A stretch of 64,000 nt of DNA from Cricetomys ansorgei (GCA_026225945.1 JAMJFZ010002594.1:1159501-1223500); one strand, 5' to 3'. Positions 20,265 to 31,424 are shown, counted from the stretch's first letter. Program-made: numbers and translations. Notes: generated by a model from the letters alone, not told the origin.

Positions 20265-20460
20265 CTGGGGACTGGGGACACGGCTCAGTCAGCAGGACCC
20301 TCGCTGTATACAAGCGAAGGCCTGAGTTTGAGCTCGGGAGCCTGTGGACATGCTGGGGTATGGTGCACACCTGTGATTCCAGTGCTGGGGCAGAGAGAGG
20401 GGGCTCAGGGGTTTGCTGATGAGCCTGTCTGGCCAAGTGATGAGCTCTAGCTGGAGACAG
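20265..20460 (+). mobile_element. Composite tRNA/B1 SINE (B4-like)
   Basis: tRNA-like head 'acacggctcagtcagcagg' and 'ggcctgagtttgagctc', then a B1-like middle 'atggtgcacacctgtgattc'. Diverged. Confidence 0.6.
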
Positions 20461-20467
20461 AGACAGA

Positions 20468-20700
20468 CCTGTTGGGGATATAGCTGAGTTGGCAGAATGC
20501 ATGGGGCCCTGGGTTTGAGTCTCAGCACTGCCTGTACCAGGTGTGGTGCCACATTCTGTAATGCCAGCAGCCAGGAGGAAGAGAAAGGAGGAACAGAAGA
20601 CTGAGGTTAGCCTTGGCTACATAGTGAGTTAGACAGGCTAGTCTGAGTCACATGAAACCCTGTTTCAAACAAACAACCAAACAAAACAATCAAACAAATA
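20468..20700 (+). mobile_element. B4 SINE (ID + B1)
   Basis: ID head 'ggggatatagctgagttgg' and 'gccctgggtttgagtctcag', then B1 'taatgccagcagccagg' and 'gaaaccctgtttcaaac', with a (CAAA)n tail. Confidence 0.85.
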
Positions 20701-20775
20701 CCCCCCCCCAAACAAAACAAAACAGAAAAGAAAAGAAAAAAGGAAGGAAGGAGGGAAGGAAGGAAGGAATTAAAG
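20701..20775. repeat. C-run plus (AAAAC)n, (AAAAG)n and (GGAA)n
   Basis: Serial simple repeats grown from the B4 tail, purine-rich at the end. Confidence 0.9.
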
Positions 20776-21254
20776 AGGGAAGAGAAGCAGACTGTGCTAC
20801 TGGCATCAGTAAAAGAGGTGCAGGTACAATCCTTGCTTCTCCGTGGAGAGGCAGGAGGGCAGCTTCCGGCTCTGCTCTGGGTCTACTCAGAAAGACAGAT
20901 CCAGGCTGGGGCTGACTTAGCATGCATACCGAGTTTCTCTTTGCAGCCAGCTATCTCTCAGCTGGGTGATAAAGTCATTTAACTAAGGCTGTCTTCCAGG
21001 CTGGAACTGCGGGAGATAGCTTCCTGTTTGTCTCAGAAGAGCTCCTGGCCTGCCAGCCTTGGGCAGGCAGCATGGCATTGATCTTCGAATGAGGAGGTTC
21101 TGCGGTGGGTAATGGAGCCAGCCCGTGCTCCAGCAGCTGTGAAAGTTTCTCTCATTTGGACCTGGGTCTGATGTGAACTCACAGGCTTCACTGGTATCAG
21201 GGAAGGAGCGATGGGTCCTGGGAGGATTCTTCTGCCTACAGATGCCTGCTCTGC

Positions 21255-21465
21255 TGGCTTGTCACGATGACACTCGGCAGAGAAGGAACAGGGACAGTGA
21301 AAGAAAATGTGATCATGTATAATTGCAGCGGAAATGGTACATTTGCCTGCGTGAAAGAGTCTGGAAACTTCTGTGAAGAGCCGGAAAATAAATATCTTCA
21401 GCTGGGCTGCCCACGTGGTCTCTATAGACTAGCTCTGTCGATGCAGCCATTAAAGTGATGTGAGC
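21255..21465. promoter_or_regulatory. Candidate conserved element with a 63-codon frame
   Basis: Repeat-free and AT-rich within a GC-rich setting. A plus-strand frame at 21,267-21,458 has a protein-like, cysteine-containing composition, but I recognise no domain and see no clear splice sites. Most likely noncoding. Confidence 0.3.
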
Positions 21466-21504
21466 CCTGTGCACAGACCAATGGATGTGGCTGTTACTTA
21501 CAAG

Positions 21505-21662
21505 ACAAGCTGTAGGGAGACAGCTCAGTTGGTAAAATGTACTTGTAATCCCAGCACTGGGGAGGCAGAGGCAGAGGGATCCTTGGGGCTCGTTGGCCAG
21601 CCAGCCTTCGTGAATCCGCGCCCTTCAGGCCAATAAGAGCGCCCGTCTCATAAAACAGGTGG
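21505..21662 (+). mobile_element. Composite B4-like SINE, deleted
   Basis: 'gacagctcagttggtaaaat' joined directly to 'cttgtaatcccagcactgg', so the ID part has lost its middle. Ends 'gcccgtctcataaaac'. Confidence 0.7.
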
Positions 21663-21665
21663 AGA

Positions 21666-21825
21666 TGTTCAGAGAGATGGCCCGGCAGTTGAGAGCATTT
21701 GCAGAGGACCTGGGCTTGGTTCCCAGCACCCACGCGGTGGCTCACAACTCCCTGTGAAGGACACCAGGCACACCTGTGGCGCACATACATAGATGCCGGC
21801 ACTCGCACATCGGAAGACTAACAGC
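21666..21825 (+). mobile_element. B2/B3-type SINE
   Basis: 'gagagatggcccggcagttg', 'ggcttggttcccagcaccc' and 'ggtggctcacaactccct'. Confidence 0.8.
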
Positions 21826-22094
21826 CAAGGTGGACAGCTGAGGACACACATGTGCACGCACACACCAGACGGTTGGCTGGATTTGATAGCCGATTTTGGC
21901 TTGTTACAGCCACACTCCCTAGCCCTCCTTCCTTATTTTAATTCTGCCTATCCACAGGTTCCTGGGACTGATTCACCTCCAGCTTCGGGGGTGGGTTTTG
22001 ATTGGCTCGGGCCAATCAAAACATTCTATATATCTGAACACAGGGATTGGTTCAGGCTGGGCATGTGAAACCTGTGATGCTGCAATCAAGTTCG

Positions 22095-22178
22095 TTTTGC
22101 GGTTATCTGCGGTGCTGGGGTGAAAACCAGGGCCTCGTGCATACCAGGCAATTGTGCTTCCACAAGGCTGCCCGCTCC
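22095..22178 (-). mobile_element. ID/B4 SINE fragment
   Basis: 'accagggcctcgtgcatacc' and 'aggcaattgtgcttccac' match the reversed tRNA part of ID/B4. Confidence 0.5.
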
Positions 22179-22207
22179 TTTATATTCCAATTTGAAAATC
22201 TTCCCAT

Positions 22208-22412
22208 GAGGCTGGCCAGTGGTGACGCACACCTTTAACTTCAGCACTTGGGAGACAGAGGCAGGCAGATCTCTGTGAGTTTGAGGCCAGCCTGGTCTAC
22301 AGAGTGAGTTCCAGGACAGCCAGGACAGCCAGAGTTACAACAGAGGAACCCTGTCTCAAAAAACAAAGAAACCAACCAACAAACAAAACAAGAAAGAAAG
22401 AAAAGAAAATCC
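22208..22412 (+). mobile_element. B1 SINE, full length
   Basis: 'cacacctttaacttcagcac', 'ggccagcctggtctacagag', a duplicated 'ccaggacagccaggacagcc', and a long (AAC/AAAG) tail. Confidence 0.93.
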
Positions 22413-22499
22413 TCCCATGAAATTTGATCTATGTGCTAGCAGCCTCGAGACCCTGAGCAGACTTTGGTGCTACTGAACTGTCAGAGCCTGGTATCTCTG

Positions 22500-22668
22500 T
22501 GGGGGCTGCAGGGATGGTTCAGTGGTTAGGAACGCTTGCTGCTCTCTGGTGGGCACCACAGTGCAGATCTCAGCACCCGTGTTGGAGCCCACAGTGGAAG
22601 TCCTTTGACCTGCACGTGAGTGCCACAGCACGCACGTATCCACGAGCGTAGGAGGATACAGTAACACG
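22500..22668 (+). mobile_element. B2-like SINE, diverged
   Basis: 'gggatggttcagtggttagg' and 'cagatctcagcacccgtg' show the tRNA-like head. The 3' part is unclear. Confidence 0.6.
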
Positions 22669-23389
22669 TAAGTCTTTAGGAGAACAGCAGAGGCAGGAGG
22701 CCGTGTTTGCTATTCCTTGTTTATTTCTATGTTTTTTTTTTTTTCTTTTAGATTTTGTTTTCCTTCCTCTTTGCTTAGAATACAAAGTATCTGTCCAGTC
22801 TCTCCACTGTGTCTAAATTTTGAACAGCAGGCCCCTCCTTGCAGGTTTTTTTTTTGTGTGTGTGTTTGACCATTTGCTATGCACATATACTCACTGGCAA
22901 CTTTTTCTTTGTTACTGTACTTATTAAAAAAAACAAAACTCTTTGAGAGTCCAATGGAATGTTATCCAGTGCCTGTGGATGAGCGATTGCTTCCAGTTTT
23001 TCTTTTCTGTCTGTGGGTATCTCTGAAGGGGTGGGGGTGGGAGGGTGGACTTGAAGGCTTGGAACCTGGGGGAAGAGCAGCTGCCTACTTGCTGAAGGGT
23101 CTCTGTTTCCTGTCTTGTCAAGGGAGGGCAGTTTGTTCTGGCTAATCTGATCGACAATAAGACTTCCTTTTATTGTTTTAACTCGAATTTCCTTTATTTT
23201 TTTTTTCAACTCTCAAACATCTTCCTTTTCCTTGGGTGCACATACCCTCTTCTCCTCGCCCGCCCCTCCCCATTTCCTCGCGTCTCCGAGATGATTGGTG
23301 AGTCATGCTGGAGAGGGGTCCTCCTGGGGGACGTAGGGGGTGGATTAGCCAGGCTTCTACTTCCCTAGAAGAAACTCAGACCTTTGTCT
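22669..23389. other. No gene seen; T-runs and short (TG)n
   Basis: T-runs at 22,732-22,746 and 22,845-22,853. The rest is not assignable to a repeat family with confidence. Confidence 0.4.
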
Positions 23390-23990
23390 GCTGTGGTAAA
23401 ATCGAGTGTTTAGCTGAAGGCCAAGATGCAAAGAGGACGAATGAGGCCGGGCACGCAATCAAAGCCAGATGAACTCTGCGTGTCATGCACCCCTCCCCAG
23501 ATCCAGACGACCGCTGTCTGCGGCCTGCTCCCATCCTTCTGCGTTCCCCTCCTGGGAAGGCGAAGAGAAATCTTAACGAACCCCAGTGAGTGATGTGCTC
23601 TTCTCTGGGAGTTTTCAATTTGGCTGCACTGATTTATAAGGCCTTTTCAATTACCGAATTCTTCTAGGTGGCAGAGCGGAGGGAGGGCCGTGGACGCGAG
23701 CACCATGCTCTATTGATCCCAGGTACTTCCACGGGCGCGTCGGCGTGCCAGCCGGAGATTGATGAGGCTGCGGATAACGAGGCTTCCCACACAACATCTA
23801 TTAAATGATATTCTGGAATTCATTAACACGGGAACTTGTCTAGAGAAGATGAGCGAAGCGCAGCGGAGAACCCCTGAGCTGCAGCGCTTGCCGGTGGCTT
23901 AATATACGAAGCGGTTCGCATTCAGGGGAAGGCCATTTGGAATCTTATAAAATTTCCTCTCTCCTTTTATTGTGCAGTGTGCAGGGGAGG
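23390..23990. promoter_or_regulatory. Strong candidate conserved noncoding element
   Basis: About 600 bp without any SINE or simple repeat. The core at 23,610-23,965 mixes AT-rich motifs (gatttataaggcc, caattaccgaattc, attaaatgatattc, gaattcattaacacgg) with CpG-containing patches (cacgggcgcgtcggcg). CpG retention inside AT-rich DNA suggests constraint. No supported frame. Confidence 0.5.
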
Positions 23991-24274
23991 CTTCTGGGGA
24001 ACCATCCATCAAACGCTCAGGTGCATGGGGAATAGGGACTAGACAAAGAAGCCAGTTCTCTAATTCGTCCTCAAGTTAAGATGGGGTTATCAGTCAGTAC
24101 TGAGCCTCTGACCTGCAGCAGGGACTCAATATAAAGGAATGAGGAATGATGGGGAGAGACTGACAGAGACCGCTGAGTACTCGCCGTGCTGGTAAGAGAG
24201 CTGGCGTAGCTACATCTACACACCCAGCTTACAGACGCACGCCTGCCCCTCGAGCACCCGAGAGTGGCCCGTGT

Positions 24275-24620
24275 GCCAGGCACTGGATTAAGCTAGGACT
24301 TCCTAACGAATGGCCACCAAGTGGGTGGCTTAAGAGGCGCCAGATTTACCTTCACATAGCTCCGGGGTCCCGAAGTCCAGGATGAACGCATCTACAGGAC
24401 CGGTCCTGCCTACAGGACCCTGCCTGGCTTTGTTCAGTCTCTGCTGGCCCTGGGTTCTCGTGGCTTGTGGGTCCACACCCCCCCTTCCTGCCACCTCCCC
24501 CATGTGGTGATGTCTCTAAATCTTTAGACGGTGCCTGTCACTGAAGTGAATTCCCTCTCCAGACTGTTGTGACTTCCCCCGCGCAGGCTCACATTCTCCA
24601 AAGACCTTGTTTTTAAACAA
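24275..24620. mobile_element. Ancient mammalian repeat, family uncertain
   Basis: 'ccaccaagtgggtggcttaa', 'cagatttaccttcacatagc' and 'gaagtccaggatgaacgc' follow the order of an old 'gtggcttaaa...' mammal-wide repeat. Confidence 0.45.
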
Positions 24621-24984
24621 GGTCAGGTTCACAGGCGCTGAGTGGACCTGAATTTTGGGGTGACACCATTCACAGTACAGGTGCTGTGGGGAATGAGTGG
24701 ATTGCCACCCTTCCCTGGGGGCTAAGGAAGAGTAGAGGAGATTATAGACACACATGACACCCCTCTCTTACCCCCCCCCCATTTGTGCTTTGTCATGCTG
24801 GAGACAGCTTTGCTCCAGAATCCTTGTTCTCACTCGTTTTTTTAAGAGAGGATACAGTAGATCAGGCAGGTGACTCCCCAGCTGGAAAGGGTCGCTGGCA
24901 GGCAGGTCTTGCTGAGTTCTTTGGACCTTTTTATTGTGAGGGAGCCAGGAAAGTCCTCCGCATAACGGCGAATGCTAGATTCTT

Positions 24985-25138
24985 ATTTGGAGGCAGGTTC
25001 TCACAGTGAACCCCTGGAGCTCGCAGGAGCTAGACTGGCTCAGCTAGTGATTTCCCAGAATCCTCCTGTCTCCTTCCAGCCCTGGGAGTATGGGTGTGCA
25101 AGTTTGCACCCATCTGTTTTTTTTTTTTTTTTTTTTTT
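24985..25138 (-). mobile_element. Old B1-like SINE plus T-run
   Basis: 'ggcaggttctcacagtg', 'aatcctcctgtctccttcc' and 'gtgtgcaagtttgcaccca', then a run of about 20 T. Confidence 0.55.
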
Positions 25139-26337
25139 AATTTTATGTGTGTGGGTTTCCAGGGAGCAGTCTCAACTTTCTTCCTGCTCAGACCCAAGAT
25201 CGGAAAGCCGTTCCCTTAGGCCCTGGGGGTGGACAGTCAACAACGAGGGCTTGACCAGGGGCCTTGGAAAGGGAAGGTGCCCTGGACTGCGGGGGAGACT
25301 AGCTCTTCTCCCGGCTGTTAACTGATCACAGGACCACCATGGGAACCCTTTGCCTCTGGAGGCCGATGTGAGTCCTCACATGCTGACCACAGTTCTCTGC
25401 ACATCTGGGTCCCGCTAGCCATAGGGAGGTGGGCAGAGGCGGTGCGCATTCTAGTGGAGCCAAGGGGCTGGGTATGAGCTGACATGGGTTCAGATCCTGT
25501 TCTTACCCCATATGAAGCCAGTTCCTCACACTTAGGAGCATCCAGCCCCCAGAGGAACTGGGGCAATGTGAGCCTCTGTGACCGGCAATATCACCTGTTT
25601 CCACATGTTCAGCTTACTTTTTTACTTTGCTTCCCAGGAGCCAAGCTGGGCCCCGTGAGCTGGCGGGTGACCCGGGCAGGCACTGGTGCGCATCCTCTGC
25701 CTGGCACAGAGCCAATCACCTTGGACTTAGGAGTAAACAATGGTCACCTGGCCCTTACCGTGTATCCCGTGCATCCCAGCCATCGTGGAGCTGTGGGGAG
25801 TAGGACTGGGGTGGATGAGTGACAGGAACTACCTGTCAGAGGAGACGCCCAGGTACCGCAAAGGGGGCTGCGGCTCCCCTAGTGCAGCTGCAAAGGGCAT
25901 GATGTTCTCTGCGCATGCTCGCTCTTCTGCGCATGCTCTCGCAAGCCCCAGGAAGTATTCAACACGTACAGTTTACCAGGCAGAATAAGTTTGGACCTGC
26001 AATTCGAGAGTCCAGGAAACGTGAGCTGGACTCAGAGAGTCCCAGCAGCGAAGGCCCACGCCTGAAGTCCCAAGCTCCCATGCTCCCTTTGGCTTTATGC
26101 TCTTTCTGCCTCATTTCCAGCCACGCTTCCGGAGACTTAGAGGTGATAAGATGCCTCGTTATTTTCTCCCAATTTAAGGCTAACCCCTGGGCCCCCAAGT
26201 CACAGTGGTGGTCCTCGTTCTGAACGTCTGGTGGGTTGTCAGTCTCGGCAGGCTGAAAGAAGCTTGGCTTGTGACAGTAACAGTAACCTGTGGGTGGAAA
26301 CATAAGCGTTAGAAGGAGTTTGGTAGGCAAACCGCAT
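25139..26337. other. 1.2 kb single-copy stretch
   Basis: No repeat or gene recognised. A good splice acceptor (ctttgcttcccag, ending 25,637) has no convincing donor partner. It includes the paired NRF1-like sites at 25,910-25,938. Confidence 0.4.
25910..25938. promoter_or_regulatory. Two tandem NRF1-like sites
   Basis: TGCGCATGCTC occurs at 25,910 and again at 25,928, spaced 18 bp in the same orientation. Each matches the NRF1 half-palindrome GCGCATGC. Confidence 0.45.
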
Positions 26338-26470
26338 CACACCAAGACAGGGTCCATGTACCCCCGGCTGGCCTAGAACTCTCTGTGTAGCCCAGGTTGG
26401 TCTTGAACCATAGCAGTCTTCCCGACTCAGACGCTTGGGATTACATATATATGCTGTCATGCCCAATTAC
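26338..26470 (-). mobile_element. B1 SINE
   Basis: 'ctggcctagaactctctgtg', 'tagcccaggttggtcttgaa' and 'gcttgggattacatatat'. Confidence 0.85.
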
Positions 26471-26705
26471 CTCGCACGCACTTAACAAAAGAGTAGTGGT
26501 GTCTCCCACCCCCTCCCCTCTGGCTTATGTTATCCGGTGAGGGCTCCTTCCTGTACAGTGCACCTTAAGTCCAACGGGAAAGTAGTTGGCTGCCCTGTAA
26601 CAGGCACGCCACTGTTGTGACAGTGTGCGCGGTGTGCGGGTTGTCTATGTTGGTAGAGTTTCTATTTCAGTGCCAGGCTGATTTCTCCCAGTCTGCCAGC
26701 CATCT

Positions 26706-27229
26706 TGAAAGGACAAGAACAAAGCAGCCAGACTTTAGTCAGGCTTCTAAGAGCACCAAAACTGTGTAGGCCCAAGTCAGGGGCAAGGTGACTCAGAACA
26801 GTTTCCGGAACTAGGATAAGAAAATAGTTTCTATGACGAACAAGATATGGACCGCTGACTTATGGCCTTGGGCTGGGATGTGTCCCCCCCCCCCCCCCCC
26901 CCCCCCCCCCCGCCCACGTTGACCGCGACCCTGAGCTTGCATTTTCTAGGAGCCCTCCACCTTGCTGTCTGCCAGCACCAATCAGTTTGAAGGTCCGTAC
27001 CCACATGACTGTGTAGCCAATAGAATCGCGCCTGGTACTCTGTTGCTGGGCTCTGCCTTTGAAAAGCATATATAAAGCATGCTCGGAGTGTGCTGATGGT
27101 CACTCCCACCTGCCTCGCTTGAGGCATCTGTGGGAACGGACCCAATGCGTTGGAAATAAATCTCCTACTTTTGCATCGATCTTGAGTCCTGGTGATTTCT
27201 CGGGGGTCTCCTTCCGTCCGCCCCTAACA
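26706..27229 (+). mobile_element. Gammaretrovirus-like (class I) LTR
   Basis: Begins TGAAAGGAC and ends CTAACA. CCAAT at 27,017-27,021, TATATAAA at 27,069-27,076 and AATAAA at 27,155-27,160 are correctly ordered and spaced for U3-R-U5 on the plus strand. The next 18 bases (27,233-27,250) match the tRNA-Pro primer-binding site at only 11 positions, so the call there is weak. No open frame follows in this orientation. Confidence 0.7.
26884..26911 (+). repeat. (C)28 homopolymer inside the LTR
   Basis: Twenty-eight uninterrupted C between U3 segments. Unusually long for a C/G run. G-quadruplex on the minus strand and i-motif on the plus strand are possible. Confidence 0.95.
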
Positions 27230-27232
27230 ATC

Positions 27233-29040
27233 TGAGGACATATAAGGGATTAGCAGTTGCTGGGGCTGTGGGGGATTCTTGTCAGGTGGTGTCTTCACCA
27301 CTAGGGTCTTCCTGTCGAGTTCTGGTGTGTAGCAAACAGCAGTAGCAATAGCCTGTAGTGTTTTGTGGGTCTCCAGTGCTTAGCTGGCCAATGACTGACG
27401 AGAAAGTATCCCGCCCTGATACTGGGATTTTCATTTAGTAATCTTATGGCTTCTGGGAGTCCTTCTACCTCTGCAGGACACCTTTGTTCAATCCCTTAAC
27501 TACTGTTTTAATGACCTGTTCTCCCTTTCAATTAGCCCAGTGCCCTGTAGGATTGTAATGTAGGTGAGAACACCCCGGGACCTGGCTGTACTCAGCCCAG
27601 GTCTGCACATCAGTGTCTGTGGGCTGAGCCTCTTCACTGTTGACTCTCTGGGCTTTGGTGTCCGTGACCTCTGGTGCACAGGGCTATGCAATACCCACAC
27701 GGGGAGTGTCTCCACACCTCACTAACGGACATGGGTCCTGCACCAATAATGTATGGACATATAGATTCCCACTGTCTTCTGTCTCCTGTGTCTATAATCA
27801 GGGACAGACTCACATGTCTGAAATGCATACAGAATATAGGACAGTTCACAGGAATGCCAGAAGCCTTGATCGCTTTCCAGCTTATGTTGGTTCACCCATG
27901 GCCAGACTTTCATGAACCCAGTGAATAGTCTCCAAGGGTACCTGAGGTCAGATAGCCTGTATTTTAGGAAGGGCACCTTGTTCTCAGTGCCCTGGAGGAC
28001 TTAATGGGCTTAGTTGCCTTATGGAAAATTTCCGGGACCTCTGACCCCTACTGGACTCCACTGTATATTTCAGTGTGTGCACCTGCTGTCCTCACTGTGC
28101 TGGCCCCGCCCCTGCCAGTCCCCCTTTTCTACTGGACCGTCCATAACGGTTCTGAGTACAGCCCAGCCATTACTGTAGATTGCTGAGTCTCATGAGTCAG
28201 CAATGCTGCTCTTAGCTCACAGAGTATGTTTCTTCTGCCTCCAGCCTCATGGTGCCCAGGCTCTGTATTGCTGTGACCATTCACTCCTGTCTAGCGTCCT
28301 GGTTTGTGCCATAGCGTGGCAGGCAGCTACAGGACAGTCAGCTTCTCTTCCAGCATCTTCTCTGGTTTAGTCACTCAGGGAGGCTCAGTGGCTTGAAAGG
28401 ACACTGGTCCCAGCACAGCTTGCCTGGCACTGGGACTGGAGACCAATACTTTGCTGTAAACATATCCGCCATTTCTGCAGTCTGATTCTGCCTCAGAAAG
28501 AGGTGTGGCCAGAAGACCCCAGTGCAATTCTTCACCGGCTTTTACTGCCAGGGATCTGGGGAGGGGTTCCACCCAATGCTGTGTGTTCCAGCACTGCATA
28601 ATGGATTTCTGCTGTTAGTCATGATTGGGTTCAAACCCCCACTGGGGTTGTCTTCTCACATAACCCTCTGAGCTTCCAGTAACTTCCAGCATACAAGGGC
28701 ACTGGGGTAATGGGGCACATATCTGTTAGCCCATCCTTAGCTAGCTCAAATGCCTCTTAAGAGCTTCAGTCCCTGTTCTACAGCAGACTGCCCCTTCCCC
28801 CACTTAAAAAAAATCAGTTATAGAAACAAGGACAACCTGAGCTACGTGGATATGAAAATGCTCCAGTAGTCCCAGGAGGCTCCGAACACCGGCAGCTGTT
28901 TGCATTCACAGGCACAGGCTGCTGTAAAATGTGCCTAATAACCTTGTTAGGTTATTGCCACACTGGTAGTCCCCAGAGCTCTGCAGCGAGCCTGGATCCT
29001 GAGCCTTGTGAGGACTGTGTTCTCCCCTCATTCCTTCAGG
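27233..29040 (-). mobile_element. Decayed ERV-L-like pol relic
   Basis: On the minus strand, pieces of an endogenous retroviral pol are visible in the right order: an RNase H-like segment (YSNGWAV-like) at about 28,100-28,180, an integrase core remnant with an SDQG motif near 27,870, and an integrase segment containing YNPTG and GLIER at 27,540-27,600, with a frameshift between these last two. Stops and frameshifts occur throughout, so it cannot encode a protein. About 230 bp of unrelated-looking sequence separates SDQG from the following segment, consistent with an insertion. The 5' limit is uncertain. Confidence 0.6.
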
Positions 29041-29066
29041 AGCACCTGTGTCTCCTCTAGATGCTC

Positions 29067-29675
29067 ATCTACTTACCTACCTACCTATCTACCTACCTAC
29101 CTACTTATCTACCTACCTATATACCTACCTACCTACCTACATACCTACCTACCTATCTACCTACCTACTTATCTACCTACCTATATACCTACCTACCTAT
29201 CTACTTACCTACCTACCTATCTACCTACCTACCTACCTATCTACCTATCTACCTACCTACCTACCTACTTATCTACCTAACTATATACCTACCTACCTAT
29301 CTACCTACCTATCTACCTACCTACTTATCTACCTACCTACTTATCTACCTACCTACCTACCTACCTACCTATCTACCTACCTACCTACCTACCTACATAC
29401 TTACCTACCTACCTACATACCTACCTACCTATCTACCTACCTATCTACCTACCTACTTATCTACCTACCTACTTATCTACCTACCTACCTACCTACCTAC
29501 CTATCTACCTACCTACCTACCTACCTACATACTTACCTACCTACCTATCTACCTACCTACCTACTTATCTACCTACCTATATACCTACCTTCCTATCTAT
29601 CTATCCATCTATCTATCTATCCATCTATCTATCTATCATCTATCTATCTATCATCTATCTATCTATCATCTATCT
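29067..29675 (+). repeat. (CTAC/CTAT)n tetranucleotide array with 132-bp duplication
   Basis: 609 bp of CTAC units with CTAT, TTAT and CATA variants, ending in pure CTAT/CATC units. The variant pattern at 29,311-29,410 recurs 132 bp later at 29,443-29,542, so a block of the array was duplicated. The 240-codon Tyr-Leu-Pro-Thr frames are its translation. Confidence 0.97.
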
Positions 29676-29814
29676 GGTGTGTGTGGGCACTCACGTGTTC
29701 ATGTGAGTGCATGCACTCAGGAGTATGGGTTCACATGTATGCACTTGGGAGTGTGGGTGCACGTGTACACACTCACATGTAGGGACAGAAGTCAACATTA
29801 AGTGTCAGTCACTC

Positions 29815-30030
29815 CCCACCATGGTTTTGAGATGAGGTCTCTCAATGAAATCAAAGCTAACTGATTGACAAGACCGGCTGGCCAATGAGCTCCAGGGACC
29901 CATCTGTCTCTGCCCTTCCCCCACCTCCACCCCAGCGCTGGGATTTTAGTGGGTGATGGGAATCCAAAGTCAGATCTTCGTGCTTGTGTGACAGGCCCTT
30001 TATTAACTGAGCCATCCTCCCAGCCCTGGA
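29815..30030 (-). mobile_element. Composite B4-like SINE
   Basis: 'gatgaggtctctcaatgaaa', 'gaccggctggccaatgagc', 'ccccagcgctgggatttt' and 'ttaactgagccatcctccca'. The preceding GT-rich DNA and the tetranucleotide array lie at its tail, their likely seed. Confidence 0.75.
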
Positions 30031-31424
30031 TACTTTCCTAAATCCACAGAGCAGCCAGAGACCCGCAGCATCCGTCAGTGACGGTAACATAGTAAGGTCC
30101 CGGTTACCACCCCATGACAAATCGTGGGACTGTCAAGATGACCTTGAGGAAGCACACTGAAGGTGAGTTGTCTTGCAACCCAGATGAATTCTAACTGCTC
30201 TTGGGATTGAGCAGCCTAAAGGAACCCTAGAGAAGTCATTAGCTAGGTCCAATACAGCGTGGAAAATCCCGTCACCTGTATTAATGTCTGTGTCTTGAGA
30301 GCAACAGCAGGATCAGCAGCACAGGCGAGAGACCCACTCTGCTTAGCTCTGCTAATCCACGTGCGTTCTGCCGGGACTAGCTGCCCTCTCATTGGCCACA
30401 CCTGCCCGCACTGGGCCGGACAGATAATGTCTGCATTTTTTTTTTTTTACTTCCCATTCAGTTTCCTCTGCTCTCTGTCTACCCCATTTTATCTCAATTC
30501 TTCCCATGTTTTTCAAATTTTTGGATGTCAGGAGGGGCTGTCTAAAGCTTGCATTCTCTTCTCCTCCCCACCTTGACGACGGTGAAGCCGAGACTCCGCC
30601 AGGTGATGGAAGTTAACTCAGGGAGCCATGTCCATCTTCTGCCTCCAGATCTGCTGTGCAGGGAGGACCCAGCCTTCTCCCAGAGCAGCTTTTCCAAACT
30701 GTACAACTTGAATCTACCAGCAGTCACATGGCAAAGGGCAGATCGGCACAGGGAGCTGGTCTGCAGAGTCTGTGGCCTGACACCTTCCAGTGTCTTCCAC
30801 CGCGTCAAGGTCACGAACCACAACAAAGCACAGGGGACAGTTCCGGCTGAAAGAGGACAGATGCAGGCTGTGGTCGTCCATGGCTGAACTCAGGACTCTT
30901 CTTCTGCAGACACTTAGCAGCGTAAGGTCTGCAGACTCCACATTGATTGGCCTGATGACATTGATCATAAGTTCCGGGTTTTGATCTGTTACATCACAGG
31001 GAAAGGTGTTCCTGGGAAATACGTTGATTGATATATTAGTGGGGAGAGGGTCACTATCAGGTCTGGAGAATCACTCTCATTGCTGTGCTTCTCTGCGGCC
31101 ATGGGTACGGACATCTATACCGCGGGTACTGTCACTCTATAGCTAGATGTCCTTGGAGCAATTGAGAGTAATTATGTTTGTCCTTTATACATAAAAATAT
31201 ATACTTCTGTACACCTCCCTCCATCTCACCTCTCAGTCCTGAACTTGAATATGTGTCACCCTCCAAGGCTAAATCGACTTTGCTGATGTGGCTCAGCTGA
31301 AGATTCCGAGGCCAGGCGAATATGTGGGGTTGTCCAGGAGCCTGAGGAATCCCATGCTTTCTCAGCAGAAAGAGGGGGGCCGTGGGTGAAGTCCTTGATA
31401 GAATGGGGTCACAGGATGAAGCGG
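30031..31424. other. 1.4 kb single-copy stretch, no gene seen
   Basis: Frames of 84-112 codons overlap on both strands at 30,540-30,970 without recognisable domains. A T-run lies at 30,438-30,450. Confidence 0.4.

Noticed and set aside
25613..25660. Exon starting after the strong acceptor ending 25,637
   Set aside because: No suitable donor gives a plausible exon, and the surrounding frame has no recognisable domain.
29008..29801. Two Tyr-Leu-Pro-Thr frames of about 245 codons
   Set aside because: Translation of the CTAC/CTAT microsatellite.
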